A program made the position numbers and the translations under genes. The notes under the pieces are model-generated. The model ran no database searches, was not told where the DNA came from, and saw nothing but the letters and a program-made list of their open reading frames with translations. Below are positions 55,235 through 63,232 of a stretch of 64,000 nt of DNA, piece by piece. The stretch is from Tistrella mobilis (GTDB lineage Bacteria; Pseudomonadota; Alphaproteobacteria; Tistrellales; Tistrellaceae): contig NZ_JBBIAB010000001.1 of assembly GCF_039634785.1 (NCBI RefSeq), positions 310,001 to 374,000 of the forward strand, read 5' to 3'. Numbering within the stretch: the first letter of the stretch is position 1; the number at the start of each line of letters is the position of its first letter.

Positions 55235-55275
55235 AAAAGGGGCGCAGCCGTATTGAAGCGGCTGTGCCCCTTTTT
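55235..55275 (+). terminator. Rho-independent terminator after dnaJ
   Basis: A 16-pair stem (left arm 55235-55250, right arm 55259-55274, one G-T pair) around an 8-nt loop TATTGAAG, flanked by AAAA and TTTTT. It lies 60 bp after the dnaJ stop and 30 bp before dapB, so dapB must have its own promoter, depend on readthrough or share the hairpin as an attenuator. Confidence 0.9.
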
Positions 55276-55304
55276 CGTGTCGGATGTCTCGAAAGGACCG
55301 GAAG

Positions 55305-56120
55305 ATGAGCGCGAGCGGGATCGCGATCGGCGTGGTCGGCTGTGCCGGCCGGATGGGACGCACCTTGCTGGCTGCCATCGCCACAACCCCGGGCTGCCGC
55401 ATCGCGGGCGGCACCGAGCGGCCCGGCAGCGACGAAGTCGGCCAGGATCTGGGCCGGTTTGCCGGTGTCGACCCGCTGGGCATCGCCGTCGGTGACGATC
55501 CGGCGGTGCTGTTCGCGGCTGCCGATGTGGTGATCGACTTCACCCGGCCCGCCGCCACCACCGCCCATGCCCGCCTGGCTGCCGGCAGCAACACCGCCCT
55601 CGTCATCGGTACCACGGGCCTGTCGGCGGAAGACGAAGCCGTGCTGGCCGATGCCGCCCGGGCGGTGCCGATGGTTTATGCGCCCAACATGTCGCTGGGC
55701 GTCACGCTGCTCATGCATCTGGTGGAGCAGGCGGCGGCGCGGCTCGATGCGGATTACGACATCGAGATCGTCGAAATGCATCACCGCCACAAGGTCGATG
55801 CGCCTTCGGGCACGGCGCTTGGCCTGGCACGCGCGGCCGCCCGTGGCCGCGAGGTCTCGCTCGACGATGTGGCGGATCGCGGACGTGACGGCCTGACCGG
55901 GCCGCGCAGGCGTGGCGCGATCGGAATGTCGGCGCTGCGGGGCGGCGATGTGGTCGGCGACCATCAGGTCATCTTCGCGACCGATGGCGAGCGCCTGGAA
56001 CTGGGCCATCGCGCCTCGTCGCGCGAGACCTTTGCCCGTGGGGCGGTCAAGTCGGCGCTCTGGGTCGCCGGGCGGGCGCCGGGGCTCTACGACATGCGCG
56101 ACGTGCTGAATCTGCGTTGA
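55305..56120 (+). CDS. dapB: 4-hydroxy-tetrahydrodipicolinate reductase
   Basis: A 271-residue NAD(P)H enzyme of the diaminopimelate/lysine pathway. The dinucleotide loop is VVGCAGRMGRTLL, the dinucleotide region has VVIDFTRPAATTAH and VIGTTGLS, APNMSLGVTLLM precedes the catalytic EIVEMHHRHKVDAPSGTAL with the His-His pair and Lys, and the substrate loop is GRRGAIGMSALRGGDVVGDH in altered form (PRRRGAIGMSALRGG). The ATG at 55305 follows GAAAGGA. It follows dnaJ on the same strand across a strong terminator. Confidence 0.97.
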   Translation: MSASGIAIGVVGCAGRMGRTLLAAIATTPGCRIAGGTERPGSDEVGQDLGRFAGVDPLGIAVGDDPAVLFAAADVVIDFTRPAATTAHARLAAGSNTALVIGTTGLSAEDEAVLADAARAVPMVYAPNMSLGVTLLMHLVEQAAARLDADYDIEIVEMHHRHKVDAPSGTALGLARAAARGREVSLDDVADRGRDGLTGPRRRGAIGMSALRGGDVVGDHQVIFATDGERLELGHRASSRETFARGAVKSALWVAGRAPGLYDMRDVLNLR

Positions 56121-56159
56121 GGCGGGGGCGCTGAGGCAGGGGCGTTGAGGCGGGGGCGG
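56118..56159. repeat. 14-bp tandem repeat starting at the dapB stop codon
   Basis: Three units TGAGGC(G/A)GGGGCG(C/T/G) start at 56118, 56132 and 56146. The first TGA is the dapB stop itself. The array fills the 44-bp gap to the convergent EamA gene. Confidence 0.85.
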
Positions 56160-56164
56160 GGCGC

Positions 56165-57094
56165 TCAGCGTCTGCGGCGATTGGCGACGGTGATCGCCGA
56201 CAGGATCAGCCCCAACGCCAGGAAGGCGTTCAGGCTGGGCTGTTCGCCCAGCAGCAGAATGCCCCACATCACGCCGAAGGCGGGGATGAGGTAGTTGTTG
56301 AGCGCCACCAGCACGGCCCCGCCGCGCGCCATCAGCCGGTAGAACAGCAGATAGGCAAGGCCGGTGCAGGCGATGCCGAGCAGGGTGACCGCGGCCATCG
56401 CCTCCAGTGCCGGCGCCTGGGCCCAGGGCTGTTCCAGGATGGCGGCGACCGGCAGGGCCAATACGGCGCCCGAGGTCAGGGTCGCCGTCGCCGAAACCAG
56501 CGGTGGCACATGGCGCACCCGCTCGGCATAGAGCGAGGCGACGGCATAGCAGAGGGCGGCGCCCAGGATCGCAAGTTCCCCGATCCAGCCGCCGGCCTCG
56601 GTCAGGGCCGAGGGGCCGACCAGCACGACCACCCCCGAAAAGCCGAGCGCAATGCCCGCCACCCGCCCGGCGGTGATCGGGTTTTCCGCCGGTTTGGCGA
56701 CCCGCGCCAACACCAGGGTGAACAGCGGCATCGCCGCCATCAGGATCGCCGCCACCGCCGAGGGCACATGCTGCTGCCCCCAGGCGATCAGCGTGAAGGG
56801 GGCGAGATTGCCGATCGCGCCGAACACCACGAAGGGCAGCCAGTCGGCCCCCCGGGCCGGCAGGCGCAGCCCCCGAAGCTTCAGCACCGCATAAAGCGCC
56901 GCGGCCCCAAGCGCCAGCCGGCTGACCACGATGGTGAACGGCCCCATGGTCGGCAGGGCGGTCTTGATCAGCATGAAGGATCCGCCCCACAGCGCGGCGA
57001 GCAGGATCAGGCAGCCATAATCCGCCGGTCCGAAGCCGCGCGCGGCCAGGGCACCGGCAACGCCCGCCGGGCGCACGTCATCCGACATCGCCAT
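56165..57094 (-). CDS. EamA-family (DMT superfamily) transporter
   Basis: A 309-residue inner-membrane exporter-type protein with about ten hydrophobic helices in two homologous EamA halves: the first begins LILLAALWGGSFMLIKTALP, the second GELAILGAALCYAVASLYAE. Family marks include PFTLIAWGQQHVPSAVAAIL near the end of the first half and ALNNYLIPAFGVMWGILLLGE in the second. Substrates of such proteins range from amino acids to purines; none can be assigned. It is downstream of phaC on the same strand with an 84-bp gap. Confidence 0.9.
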   Translation of the reverse strand: MAMSDDVRPAGVAGALAARGFGPADYGCLILLAALWGGSFMLIKTALPTMGPFTIVVSRLALGAAALYAVLKLRGLRLPARGADWLPFVVFGAIGNLAPFTLIAWGQQHVPSAVAAILMAAMPLFTLVLARVAKPAENPITAGRVAGIALGFSGVVVLVGPSALTEAGGWIGELAILGAALCYAVASLYAERVRHVPPLVSATATLTSGAVLALPVAAILEQPWAQAPALEAMAAVTLLGIACTGLAYLLFYRLMARGGAVLVALNNYLIPAFGVMWGILLLGEQPSLNAFLALGLILSAITVANRRRR

Positions 57095-57178
57095 CCTCGA
57101 AGCGTTGCGGGGGAGGGGATCGCGAAAGCCGGATGATCGCGCGCGGGTGGGGGAGAGGTCAAGGGAAGGGCGGCAGGT

Positions 57179-59161
57179 TCACTTCTGGAACACATAGCTC
57201 CCCGGTGCCGCACCCAGCGCCGGATAGCCCTTGTCCGGGGCGGACATCGGCGGCGGGGTGACGGGGGTCGAGGAATGGGCGTGGAGCCAGTCGGTCCAGG
57301 CCGGCCACCACGAGCCGTCGCGGATTTCTGCGGCCGCCACCCAGGCGTCGGGCGCCTTGTAGAAGCCGTCGGCGGGGGTGGTCATGATCCGGAATTTGCG
57401 GCCCTTGTGGCCGGGCTCGGAGACGATGCCGGCATTGTGGCCGCCGCCGGTGAGCACGAAGGTGACCTCGGTATCGGCCAGCAGGTGGATCTTGTAGGCC
57501 GAGACCCAGGGGGCCACATGGTCGCGCTCCGTGCCCACTGCGAAGATCGGTGCACGGATGTCCGACAGGCTGATCGGCTGGCCATCGACCTCGAAGCGGC
57601 CGGTGGCGAACTGGTTTTCGAGAAACAGCCGGCGCAGATATTCGGAATGCATCCGATAGGGCATGCGGGTGGCATCGGCATTCCAGGCCATCAACGCGTT
57701 CATCGGCGTGCGCTGGCCCATCATGTAGTCATGCACCATCCGCGACCAGATCAGGTCGTTGGAGCGCAGCAGCTGGAAGGCGCCGGCCATCTGCGTGGTG
57801 TCGAGGAAGCCCTGGGCCCACATCATGTCTTCAAGGAAGGTGACCTGGGCCTCGTCGATGAACAGGGTCAGCTCGCCCGCCTCGGTGAAATCCGCCTGGG
57901 CGGCGAACAGGGTGACCGATCCCAGCCGCTCGTCGCCGTCGCGGGCCATGGTGGCGGCGGCGATGGTCAGCAGGGTACCGCCCAGGCAATAGCCGGTGGC
58001 ATGGATGGGGTACGGCCCGGCAATGGCCTCCACCGCATCGATCGCCGCCATCACGCCTTTCATCCGGTAGTCGTCGAAGCCGATATCCCGGTCGGCGGGG
58101 CCGGGATTGCGCCACGAGATCATGAACACGGTGAAACCCTGGGCGACCAGATATTCGGCGAGCGATTTGCCGGGCTCCAGGTCCAGGATGTAGTACTTCA
58201 TGATCCAGGCCGGCACGATCAGCACCGGTTCCGGATGCACGCTGTCGGTGGTGGGCGTGTAGCGGATCAGCTCGATCAGGTGGTTGCGGAACACCACCTC
58301 GCCCGGCGTCATGCCCATATTGCGGCCGACGGCGAAATCCTCGGTGCCGGCAGGGCCGGTGCCGGTGACCGTCCGCCACATGTCGTCCCAGAAATGCAGG
58401 GCGCCCCGGACGAAATTGGCCCCGCCTTCCTCGATGGTGCGATTGATCACCTCGGGATTGGTCAGCGGGTTGTTGGACGGCGAGAACACGTCCAGCATCT
58501 GCCGGGCGGTGAACTCCATCACCTTTTCATGCGCCGGGGTGACGCCGCGCACGCCGGTGGTGGCGTTGTACCACCACTGCTGGTTCAGCAGAAAACCCTG
58601 GTAGAGCACGTCGAAGGGCCATTGCTTCCAGGCATCGCCCCGGAAGCGGTTGTCCTGGGGCAGGGGCTCGATGCAGGCGGGCAGCTTTGCGTGGGGCACG
58701 CCTTCGGCTTCCGCCGCATCCGCCGCGCCGGCCAGATAGGCGGAGGGGAAGGGAAGGCCGGGCAGGGGGGCGTCGCCATCGGCGAACCCTGCCCGATGGG
58801 CCATGTAGCTGCCCAGGCGGGCGGCCTTGCGCATCGCCTTTTCGACCAGCTCGGCCCGCTTGCCCGGCGCGCTCGCCAGATGGACCGCCCAATCCGCCCA
58901 GGCATCGGTGAGCGAGGCCGGCGACAGCCCGCCCGTCACCCGTGCCATGGCGGCATGCACGGCACGATCCACCGCCTCGCGCACGGCGGCGCCGGCCATC
59001 TCTCCCGGCTCTTCGACACAGGGCCCGGCCTCGGCCGGCGGGGCGGGGTCGGGGGTCTTGTGATGCAAGGGGTGATGGGCGGGCACCGGATGCTCCGCGG
59101 GCGCTGTGGCCGGCGCTGCGGGCGCGTCGACGGTGGGGTGGCGGCGGGCATCGGCATTCAT
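57179..59161 (-). CDS. phaC: Poly(3-hydroxyalkanoate) synthase, class I
   Basis: A 660-residue synthase that polymerises hydroxyacyl-CoA into storage granules. The lipase-like box HATGYCLGGTLLTIA contains the catalytic Cys; the catalytic Asp is in FAVGTERDHVAPW and the His in LTGGGHNAGIV. The N-terminal PhaC domain shows DNRFRGDAWKQWPFDVLYQG and GALHFWDDMWR. Residues 1-80 are a His/Pro/Ala-rich disordered extension, longer than in most class I enzymes. The ATG at 59161 is preferred to one 93 bp upstream. No phaA, phaB or phasin gene is adjacent. Confidence 0.95.
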   Translation of the reverse strand: MNADARRHPTVDAPAAPATAPAEHPVPAHHPLHHKTPDPAPPAEAGPCVEEPGEMAGAAVREAVDRAVHAAMARVTGGLSPASLTDAWADWAVHLASAPGKRAELVEKAMRKAARLGSYMAHRAGFADGDAPLPGLPFPSAYLAGAADAAEAEGVPHAKLPACIEPLPQDNRFRGDAWKQWPFDVLYQGFLLNQQWWYNATTGVRGVTPAHEKVMEFTARQMLDVFSPSNNPLTNPEVINRTIEEGGANFVRGALHFWDDMWRTVTGTGPAGTEDFAVGRNMGMTPGEVVFRNHLIELIRYTPTTDSVHPEPVLIVPAWIMKYYILDLEPGKSLAEYLVAQGFTVFMISWRNPGPADRDIGFDDYRMKGVMAAIDAVEAIAGPYPIHATGYCLGGTLLTIAAATMARDGDERLGSVTLFAAQADFTEAGELTLFIDEAQVTFLEDMMWAQGFLDTTQMAGAFQLLRSNDLIWSRMVHDYMMGQRTPMNALMAWNADATRMPYRMHSEYLRRLFLENQFATGRFEVDGQPISLSDIRAPIFAVGTERDHVAPWVSAYKIHLLADTEVTFVLTGGGHNAGIVSEPGHKGRKFRIMTTPADGFYKAPDAWVAAAEIRDGSWWPAWTDWLHAHSSTPVTPPPMSAPDKGYPALGAAPGSYVFQK

Positions 59162-59280
59162 CGATCCGGCTCTCCTCGAAGATCCCCCGGGGCCTGCGGT
59201 CGGGGCGCGTGGTCCGCTATTGCAGCGCATCATGACCCGCCTTGCCGCAGGCACCCATGATCCATGTCAATGTGTTCGGC

Positions 59281-59296
59281 TTTCGCGCATGCGAAA
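59281..59296. promoter_or_regulatory. Short inverted repeat upstream of phaC / HlyD operon
   Basis: TTTCGC-GCAT-GCGAAA lies in the 279-bp divergent region between phaC and the HlyD adaptor gene, 120 bp from the former and 145 bp from the latter. It may be an operator. Nothing else in the region is clear. Confidence 0.3.
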
Positions 59297-59440
59297 ACAA
59301 GCCTGTTCCGTCACGGGCCAGGGAATGACATGATCGCCGCACAGCATGTCGGGTGCCAGTGACACACGCATGACGATGGTCTGCGGGCGGAGACCGGCGA
59401 CCACTCAAGGCCATGCGCAAGTTCGGAGGTCCGGAAGGCC

Positions 59441-60421
59441 ATGCGTATCGGACGCTGGATGGCAATCGTGATCATTGCCGCCGTCGCCGCAGGAGCGGGA
59501 GCCATCTACTGGCGCTCCGTCACCCGTGATGCCCTGCCCGAGGGGTTCGCCCGCACCAATGGCCGGATCGAGGCCGAGCAGATCGACATCGCCACCAAGA
59601 TCGCCGGCCGGCTGGCCGATATCACGGTCGAGGAAGGCGACATGGTCGAGGCCGGCCAGATGGTCGCCCGGCTGGACGACGTTCAGATCCGGGCCCAACT
59701 GGCGGCGGCAGAGGCCGAGCATCGCCGGGCCATCCAGGCAAAGGCCGAGGCCGAGGCCCAGCTCGCCTACCGGCGGAGCGAACTGGTCTATGCCCGTGCG
59801 GAGCTTGTCCGTGGCGAGACGCTTGCCGCGCGCGGTCATTTCACACGCGAAGGCGTCGACCAGCGCCGGATGCAGGTCGCGACCGCCCAGGCGGCCGAAG
59901 CGGCAGCGATGGCGGCCGTCGATCAGGCGGCGGCGGCCATTGATGCGGCGGCGGCCCAGGTTGCCCAGACCCGCGCCGTTCTGGACGATACCGTGCTGAC
60001 CGCACCGCGGGCGGGCCGCATCCAGTACCGCCTGGCGGTGCCGGGCGAGGTGCTGGCGGCGGGTGGACGCATCGCCACCCTGCTCGACCTCACCGATGTT
60101 CAGATGACGATCTTCCTGCCGGCCCGCGATGCCGGTCGTCTGGCCACGGGCGCCGAGGCGCGGCTTATACTGGATCCGATTCCGGAATATGTCGTGCCGG
60201 CCGCCGTTTCCTTCGTCGCCGGCGAGGCGCAGTTCACGCCCAAATCGGTGGAAACCCGCGACGAGCGCGACACGCTGATGTTCCGGGTGAAGCTGCGCAT
60301 CCCGGCGGATCTGCTCGCCGCCCATGCCGATCGGGTGAAGACCGGTGTCCGCGGCACCGCCGTGGTCCGGGTCGATCCCGCCGCCCCATGGCCGGCGGAG
60401 CTGGCGGTGAAACTGCCGTGA
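59441..60421 (+). CDS. HlyD-family membrane-fusion (periplasmic adaptor) protein
   Basis: A 326-residue adaptor anchored by one N-terminal helix (residues 6-24, MAIVIIAAVAAGAGAIYW). The biotinyl-lipoyl-like halves are GRIEAEQIDIATKIAGRLAD with ITVEEGDMVEAGQMVARLDD, and TVLTAPRAGRIQYRLAVPGE. Between them is an Ala/Glu-rich coiled coil (about 85-185). It resembles E. coli YhiI, which precedes rbbA and yhhJ in the same order as the next two genes. Its stop overlaps the GTG start of the ABC fusion gene (GTGA). It would link the pump to an outer-membrane channel not encoded here. Confidence 0.92.
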   Translation: MRIGRWMAIVIIAAVAAGAGAIYWRSVTRDALPEGFARTNGRIEAEQIDIATKIAGRLADITVEEGDMVEAGQMVARLDDVQIRAQLAAAEAEHRRAIQAKAEAEAQLAYRRSELVYARAELVRGETLAARGHFTREGVDQRRMQVATAQAAEAAAMAAVDQAAAAIDAAAAQVAQTRAVLDDTVLTAPRAGRIQYRLAVPGEVLAAGGRIATLLDLTDVQMTIFLPARDAGRLATGAEARLILDPIPEYVVPAAVSFVAGEAQFTPKSVETRDERDTLMFRVKLRIPADLLAAHADRVKTGVRGTAVVRVDPAAPWPAELAVKLP

Positions 60422-63228
60422 CCGCCACCGTCGCACCGGGCCCGATGGCGGTGCTGGGCGGCGTCACCCATCGCTTCGGGAAGGTGACGGCGCTCGACCG
60501 GGTCGATCTGGAGATGACCGCCGGCGGCACGCTGGGGCTGATCGGTCCCGACGGCGTCGGCAAGTCGACCCTGCTGTCGCTGATCGCCGGCGTCCGGCGC
60601 ATCCAGGCCGGGCGGGTGGAGGTGCTGGGCGGCGACATGGCCGATCCGGCGCATCGTCGGCTGGTGGCACCACGCATCGCCTATATGCCCCAGGGGCTGG
60701 GCCGCAATCTTTATCCCACGCTCAGTGTGTTCGAGAATGTCGATTTCTTCGGGCGGCTGTTCGGCCAGGGCAAGGCGGAACGTCGGGCGCGGATCGCCGA
60801 ACTGCTGGAGGCCACGGGGCTGGACCCCTTTCCGGACCGGCCGGCGGGAAAGCTGTCGGGCGGCATGAAACAGAAGCTGGGCCTGTGCTGCGCCCTGATC
60901 CACGATCCGGATCTGCTGATCCTGGACGAGCCGACCACCGGCGTCGACCCGCTGTCGCGCCGCCAGTTCTGGACCCTGATCGATCGCATCCGTGCCCGCC
61001 GTCCGGGCATGGGGGTGCTGGTTGCCACCGCCTATATGGAAGAGGCGGCGCGCTTCGACCGCCTGGTTGCGATGGATAGTGGCCAGGTCATTGCTGCCGG
61101 CACGCCGGCCGAGCTGCGGGCCCGGACCGGCGAGGCGGATCTGGAGCGGGCCTTCATCCGCCTGCTGCCCGAGGCGCGGCGTCGCGACCATCAGGCGCCG
61201 GTGATCCCGCCGCGGGCCCCCGACGGCGACGGGCCGCCCTCGATCGAGGCCCGCGGCCTGACCTGCCGCTTTGGCGACTTCACCGCGGTGGATGCGGTGG
61301 ATTTCGCCATCGGTCGCGGCGAGATTTTCGGCTTTCTGGGCTCGAACGGTTGCGGCAAGACCACGACCATGAAGATGCTGACCGGCCTGCTGCCCCCGAC
61401 CGAAGGGGCGGCGCTTCTGTTCGGGCGGCCGCTCGATGCCGGGGATATCGAGACCCGCCGCCGGGTCGGCTACATGTCGCAGGCCTTCTCGCTCTATGGC
61501 GAGCTGACCGTGCGCCAGAATCTGGAGCTGCATGCCCGGCTCTACGGGCTGGACGACACCCGGACCAGCGAGCGGATGGTCGCGATGATGGCCGAGCTGG
61601 ATCTGGCCGGGGTGGCGGACCAGATCTCGGATGCGCTGCCGCTCGGCATCCGTCAGCGGCTGCAGCTGGCGGCCGCCGTGCTGCACGAGCCCGACATCCT
61701 GATCCTGGACGAGCCGACCTCGGGCGTGGACCCTGTCGCCCGCGACCGGTTCTGGGCCTATCTGGGGGTGCTGGCGCGCGAGCGCGGTGTGACGATCTTC
61801 ATCTCCACCCATTTCATGAACGAGGCGGCGCGCTGCGACCGCATCTCGCTGATGCATGCCGGCCGGGTGCTGGCGGTGGGCACGCCTGCGGATCTGGCGG
61901 CAGAGGATCCCGGCGGCAGCCTTGAGGAGGCCTTCGTCGCGCGGCTTCAGGCGGCGACCGAGGGGGCGACGGCCGAGGGGGCGGCGTCCGAAGGGGCGAC
62001 GGCCGAGGGGGCGGCGTCCGAAAGGGCGCGGGCCGGGGCGGCGGCGTCCGGGACGCCCGTCATGGCGCCCGCACCGGCCGCGCCGGCCCGGCCGCCCAGG
62101 CGCCGGGATCTGCGACGGCTCTGGGCCTATGCCCGGCGTGAGACGATGGAGCTTGCCCGCGACCCGATCCGGCTGGCCTTCGCGCTGCTGGGCCCGGTGA
62201 TCCTGATGCTGACCTTCGGCTTCGGCATCTCGTTCGATGTCGAGGATCTGCCCTATGCGGTCTATGACCAGGACCGTTCTACCGAAAGCCGGTCGCTGAT
62301 CGAGGCCTTCGCCGGCTCGCGCTATTTCGAGGAACACGCGCCCATCCACAGCCCGGCCGAGATGGACCGGCGGCTTCAGGCCGGTGAGCTGAAGCTTGCG
62401 ATCGAAATCCCGGCCGATTTCGGCCGCGATCTGACCCGGGGGCGGGTGCCCGAAGTCGGGGTGGTGCTGGACGGCGCCATGCCGTTCCGGGCCGAGACCA
62501 CCCGCGCCTATGTCCAGGGCGTGGCGCAGCGCCATCTGGAGGAGATGCGCGAGGCCTCGTCTCTGCCGGTTTCGACGACGCCCGCGGTCACGGTCGAGAC
62601 CCGCTTCCGCTACAACCAGGCCTTCCGCAGCGTCGAGGCGATCGTGCCGGGCGTGATCATGCTGATGCTGGTGCTGATCCCGGCGATGATGACCGCGGTG
62701 GGCGTGGTGCGCGAGAAGGAGACCGGATCGATCGCCAATTTCCGCGCGACGCCGGTCACCCGCTTCGAGTTCCTGGCCGGCAAGCAACTGCCCTATTTCG
62801 GTATCGCAGCGCTGAGCTTCCTGGTCTTGTCGATCGTCGCCGGCCTGGTCTTCGGGCTGGAGGTGAAGGGATCGGGGCTGGCGCTGCTGACGGGGGCCCT
62901 GCTTTATGTGGCAGCCACGACCGCCTTCGGCCTGCTGGTCTCGGCCTTCATGAAGAGCCAGCTTGCGGCGCTGTTCGCCACCGCCATCGTCTGCATGATC
63001 CCGGCGGTGAACTTCTCGGGCCTGCTGACCCCGGTTTCGGCGCTCACCGGGGGCGGCCGGGTGCTGGGCCTCGCCTTTCCGGCGGCCTGGTTCCAGCAGA
63101 TCAGCATCGGCACCTTCACCAAGAGCCTGGGTTTTGCGGATCTCTGGCACAACCATCTGGCGCTGGCCGGTTTTGCACTGCTCTTCCTGATCGCAGCCCA
63201 ATGGGTGCTGCCCAAGCAGGAGCGTTGA
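60418..63228 (+). CDS. rbbA: RbbA-type ABC transporter fusion (two ATPase domains plus permease)
   Basis: A 936-residue fusion. The first ATP-binding domain (about 8-250) has Walker A GPDGVGKST, signature LSGGMKQKL and Walker B LLILDEPTTG. The second (about 270-515) has Walker A GSNGCGKTT, Walker B ILILDEPTSG and a divergent signature LPLGIRQRLQL in place of LSGGQ. A repetitive Ala/Glu/Gly linker (about 515-550) leads to an ABC-2 permease with a large periplasmic loop and helices at about 585-605 and 740-930 (VPGVIMLMLVLIPAMMTAVG). The order YhiI-RbbA-YhhJ is as in E. coli. The GTG start at 60418 overlaps the adaptor stop. Confidence 0.92.
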   Translation: MTATVAPGPMAVLGGVTHRFGKVTALDRVDLEMTAGGTLGLIGPDGVGKSTLLSLIAGVRRIQAGRVEVLGGDMADPAHRRLVAPRIAYMPQGLGRNLYPTLSVFENVDFFGRLFGQGKAERRARIAELLEATGLDPFPDRPAGKLSGGMKQKLGLCCALIHDPDLLILDEPTTGVDPLSRRQFWTLIDRIRARRPGMGVLVATAYMEEAARFDRLVAMDSGQVIAAGTPAELRARTGEADLERAFIRLLPEARRRDHQAPVIPPRAPDGDGPPSIEARGLTCRFGDFTAVDAVDFAIGRGEIFGFLGSNGCGKTTTMKMLTGLLPPTEGAALLFGRPLDAGDIETRRRVGYMSQAFSLYGELTVRQNLELHARLYGLDDTRTSERMVAMMAELDLAGVADQISDALPLGIRQRLQLAAAVLHEPDILILDEPTSGVDPVARDRFWAYLGVLARERGVTIFISTHFMNEAARCDRISLMHAGRVLAVGTPADLAAEDPGGSLEEAFVARLQAATEGATAEGAASEGATAEGAASERARAGAAASGTPVMAPAPAAPARPPRRRDLRRLWAYARRETMELARDPIRLAFALLGPVILMLTFGFGISFDVEDLPYAVYDQDRSTESRSLIEAFAGSRYFEEHAPIHSPAEMDRRLQAGELKLAIEIPADFGRDLTRGRVPEVGVVLDGAMPFRAETTRAYVQGVAQRHLEEMREASSLPVSTTPAVTVETRFRYNQAFRSVEAIVPGVIMLMLVLIPAMMTAVGVVREKETGSIANFRATPVTRFEFLAGKQLPYFGIAALSFLVLSIVAGLVFGLEVKGSGLALLTGALLYVAATTAFGLLVSAFMKSQLAALFATAIVCMIPAVNFSGLLTPVSALTGGGRVLGLAFPAAWFQQISIGTFTKSLGFADLWHNHLALAGFALLFLIAAQWVLPKQER
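61963..62022 (+). repeat. 30-bp in-frame tandem duplication in the RbbA linker
   Basis: Two exact 30-bp units (61963-61992 and 61993-62022), each starting GGGGCGACGGCCGAGGGGGC, encode the repeated decapeptide GATAEGAASE. A third degraded unit follows. Being a multiple of three, copy-number change would alter the linker between ATPase and permease without a frameshift. Confidence 0.85.
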
Positions 63229-63232
63229 GCCG

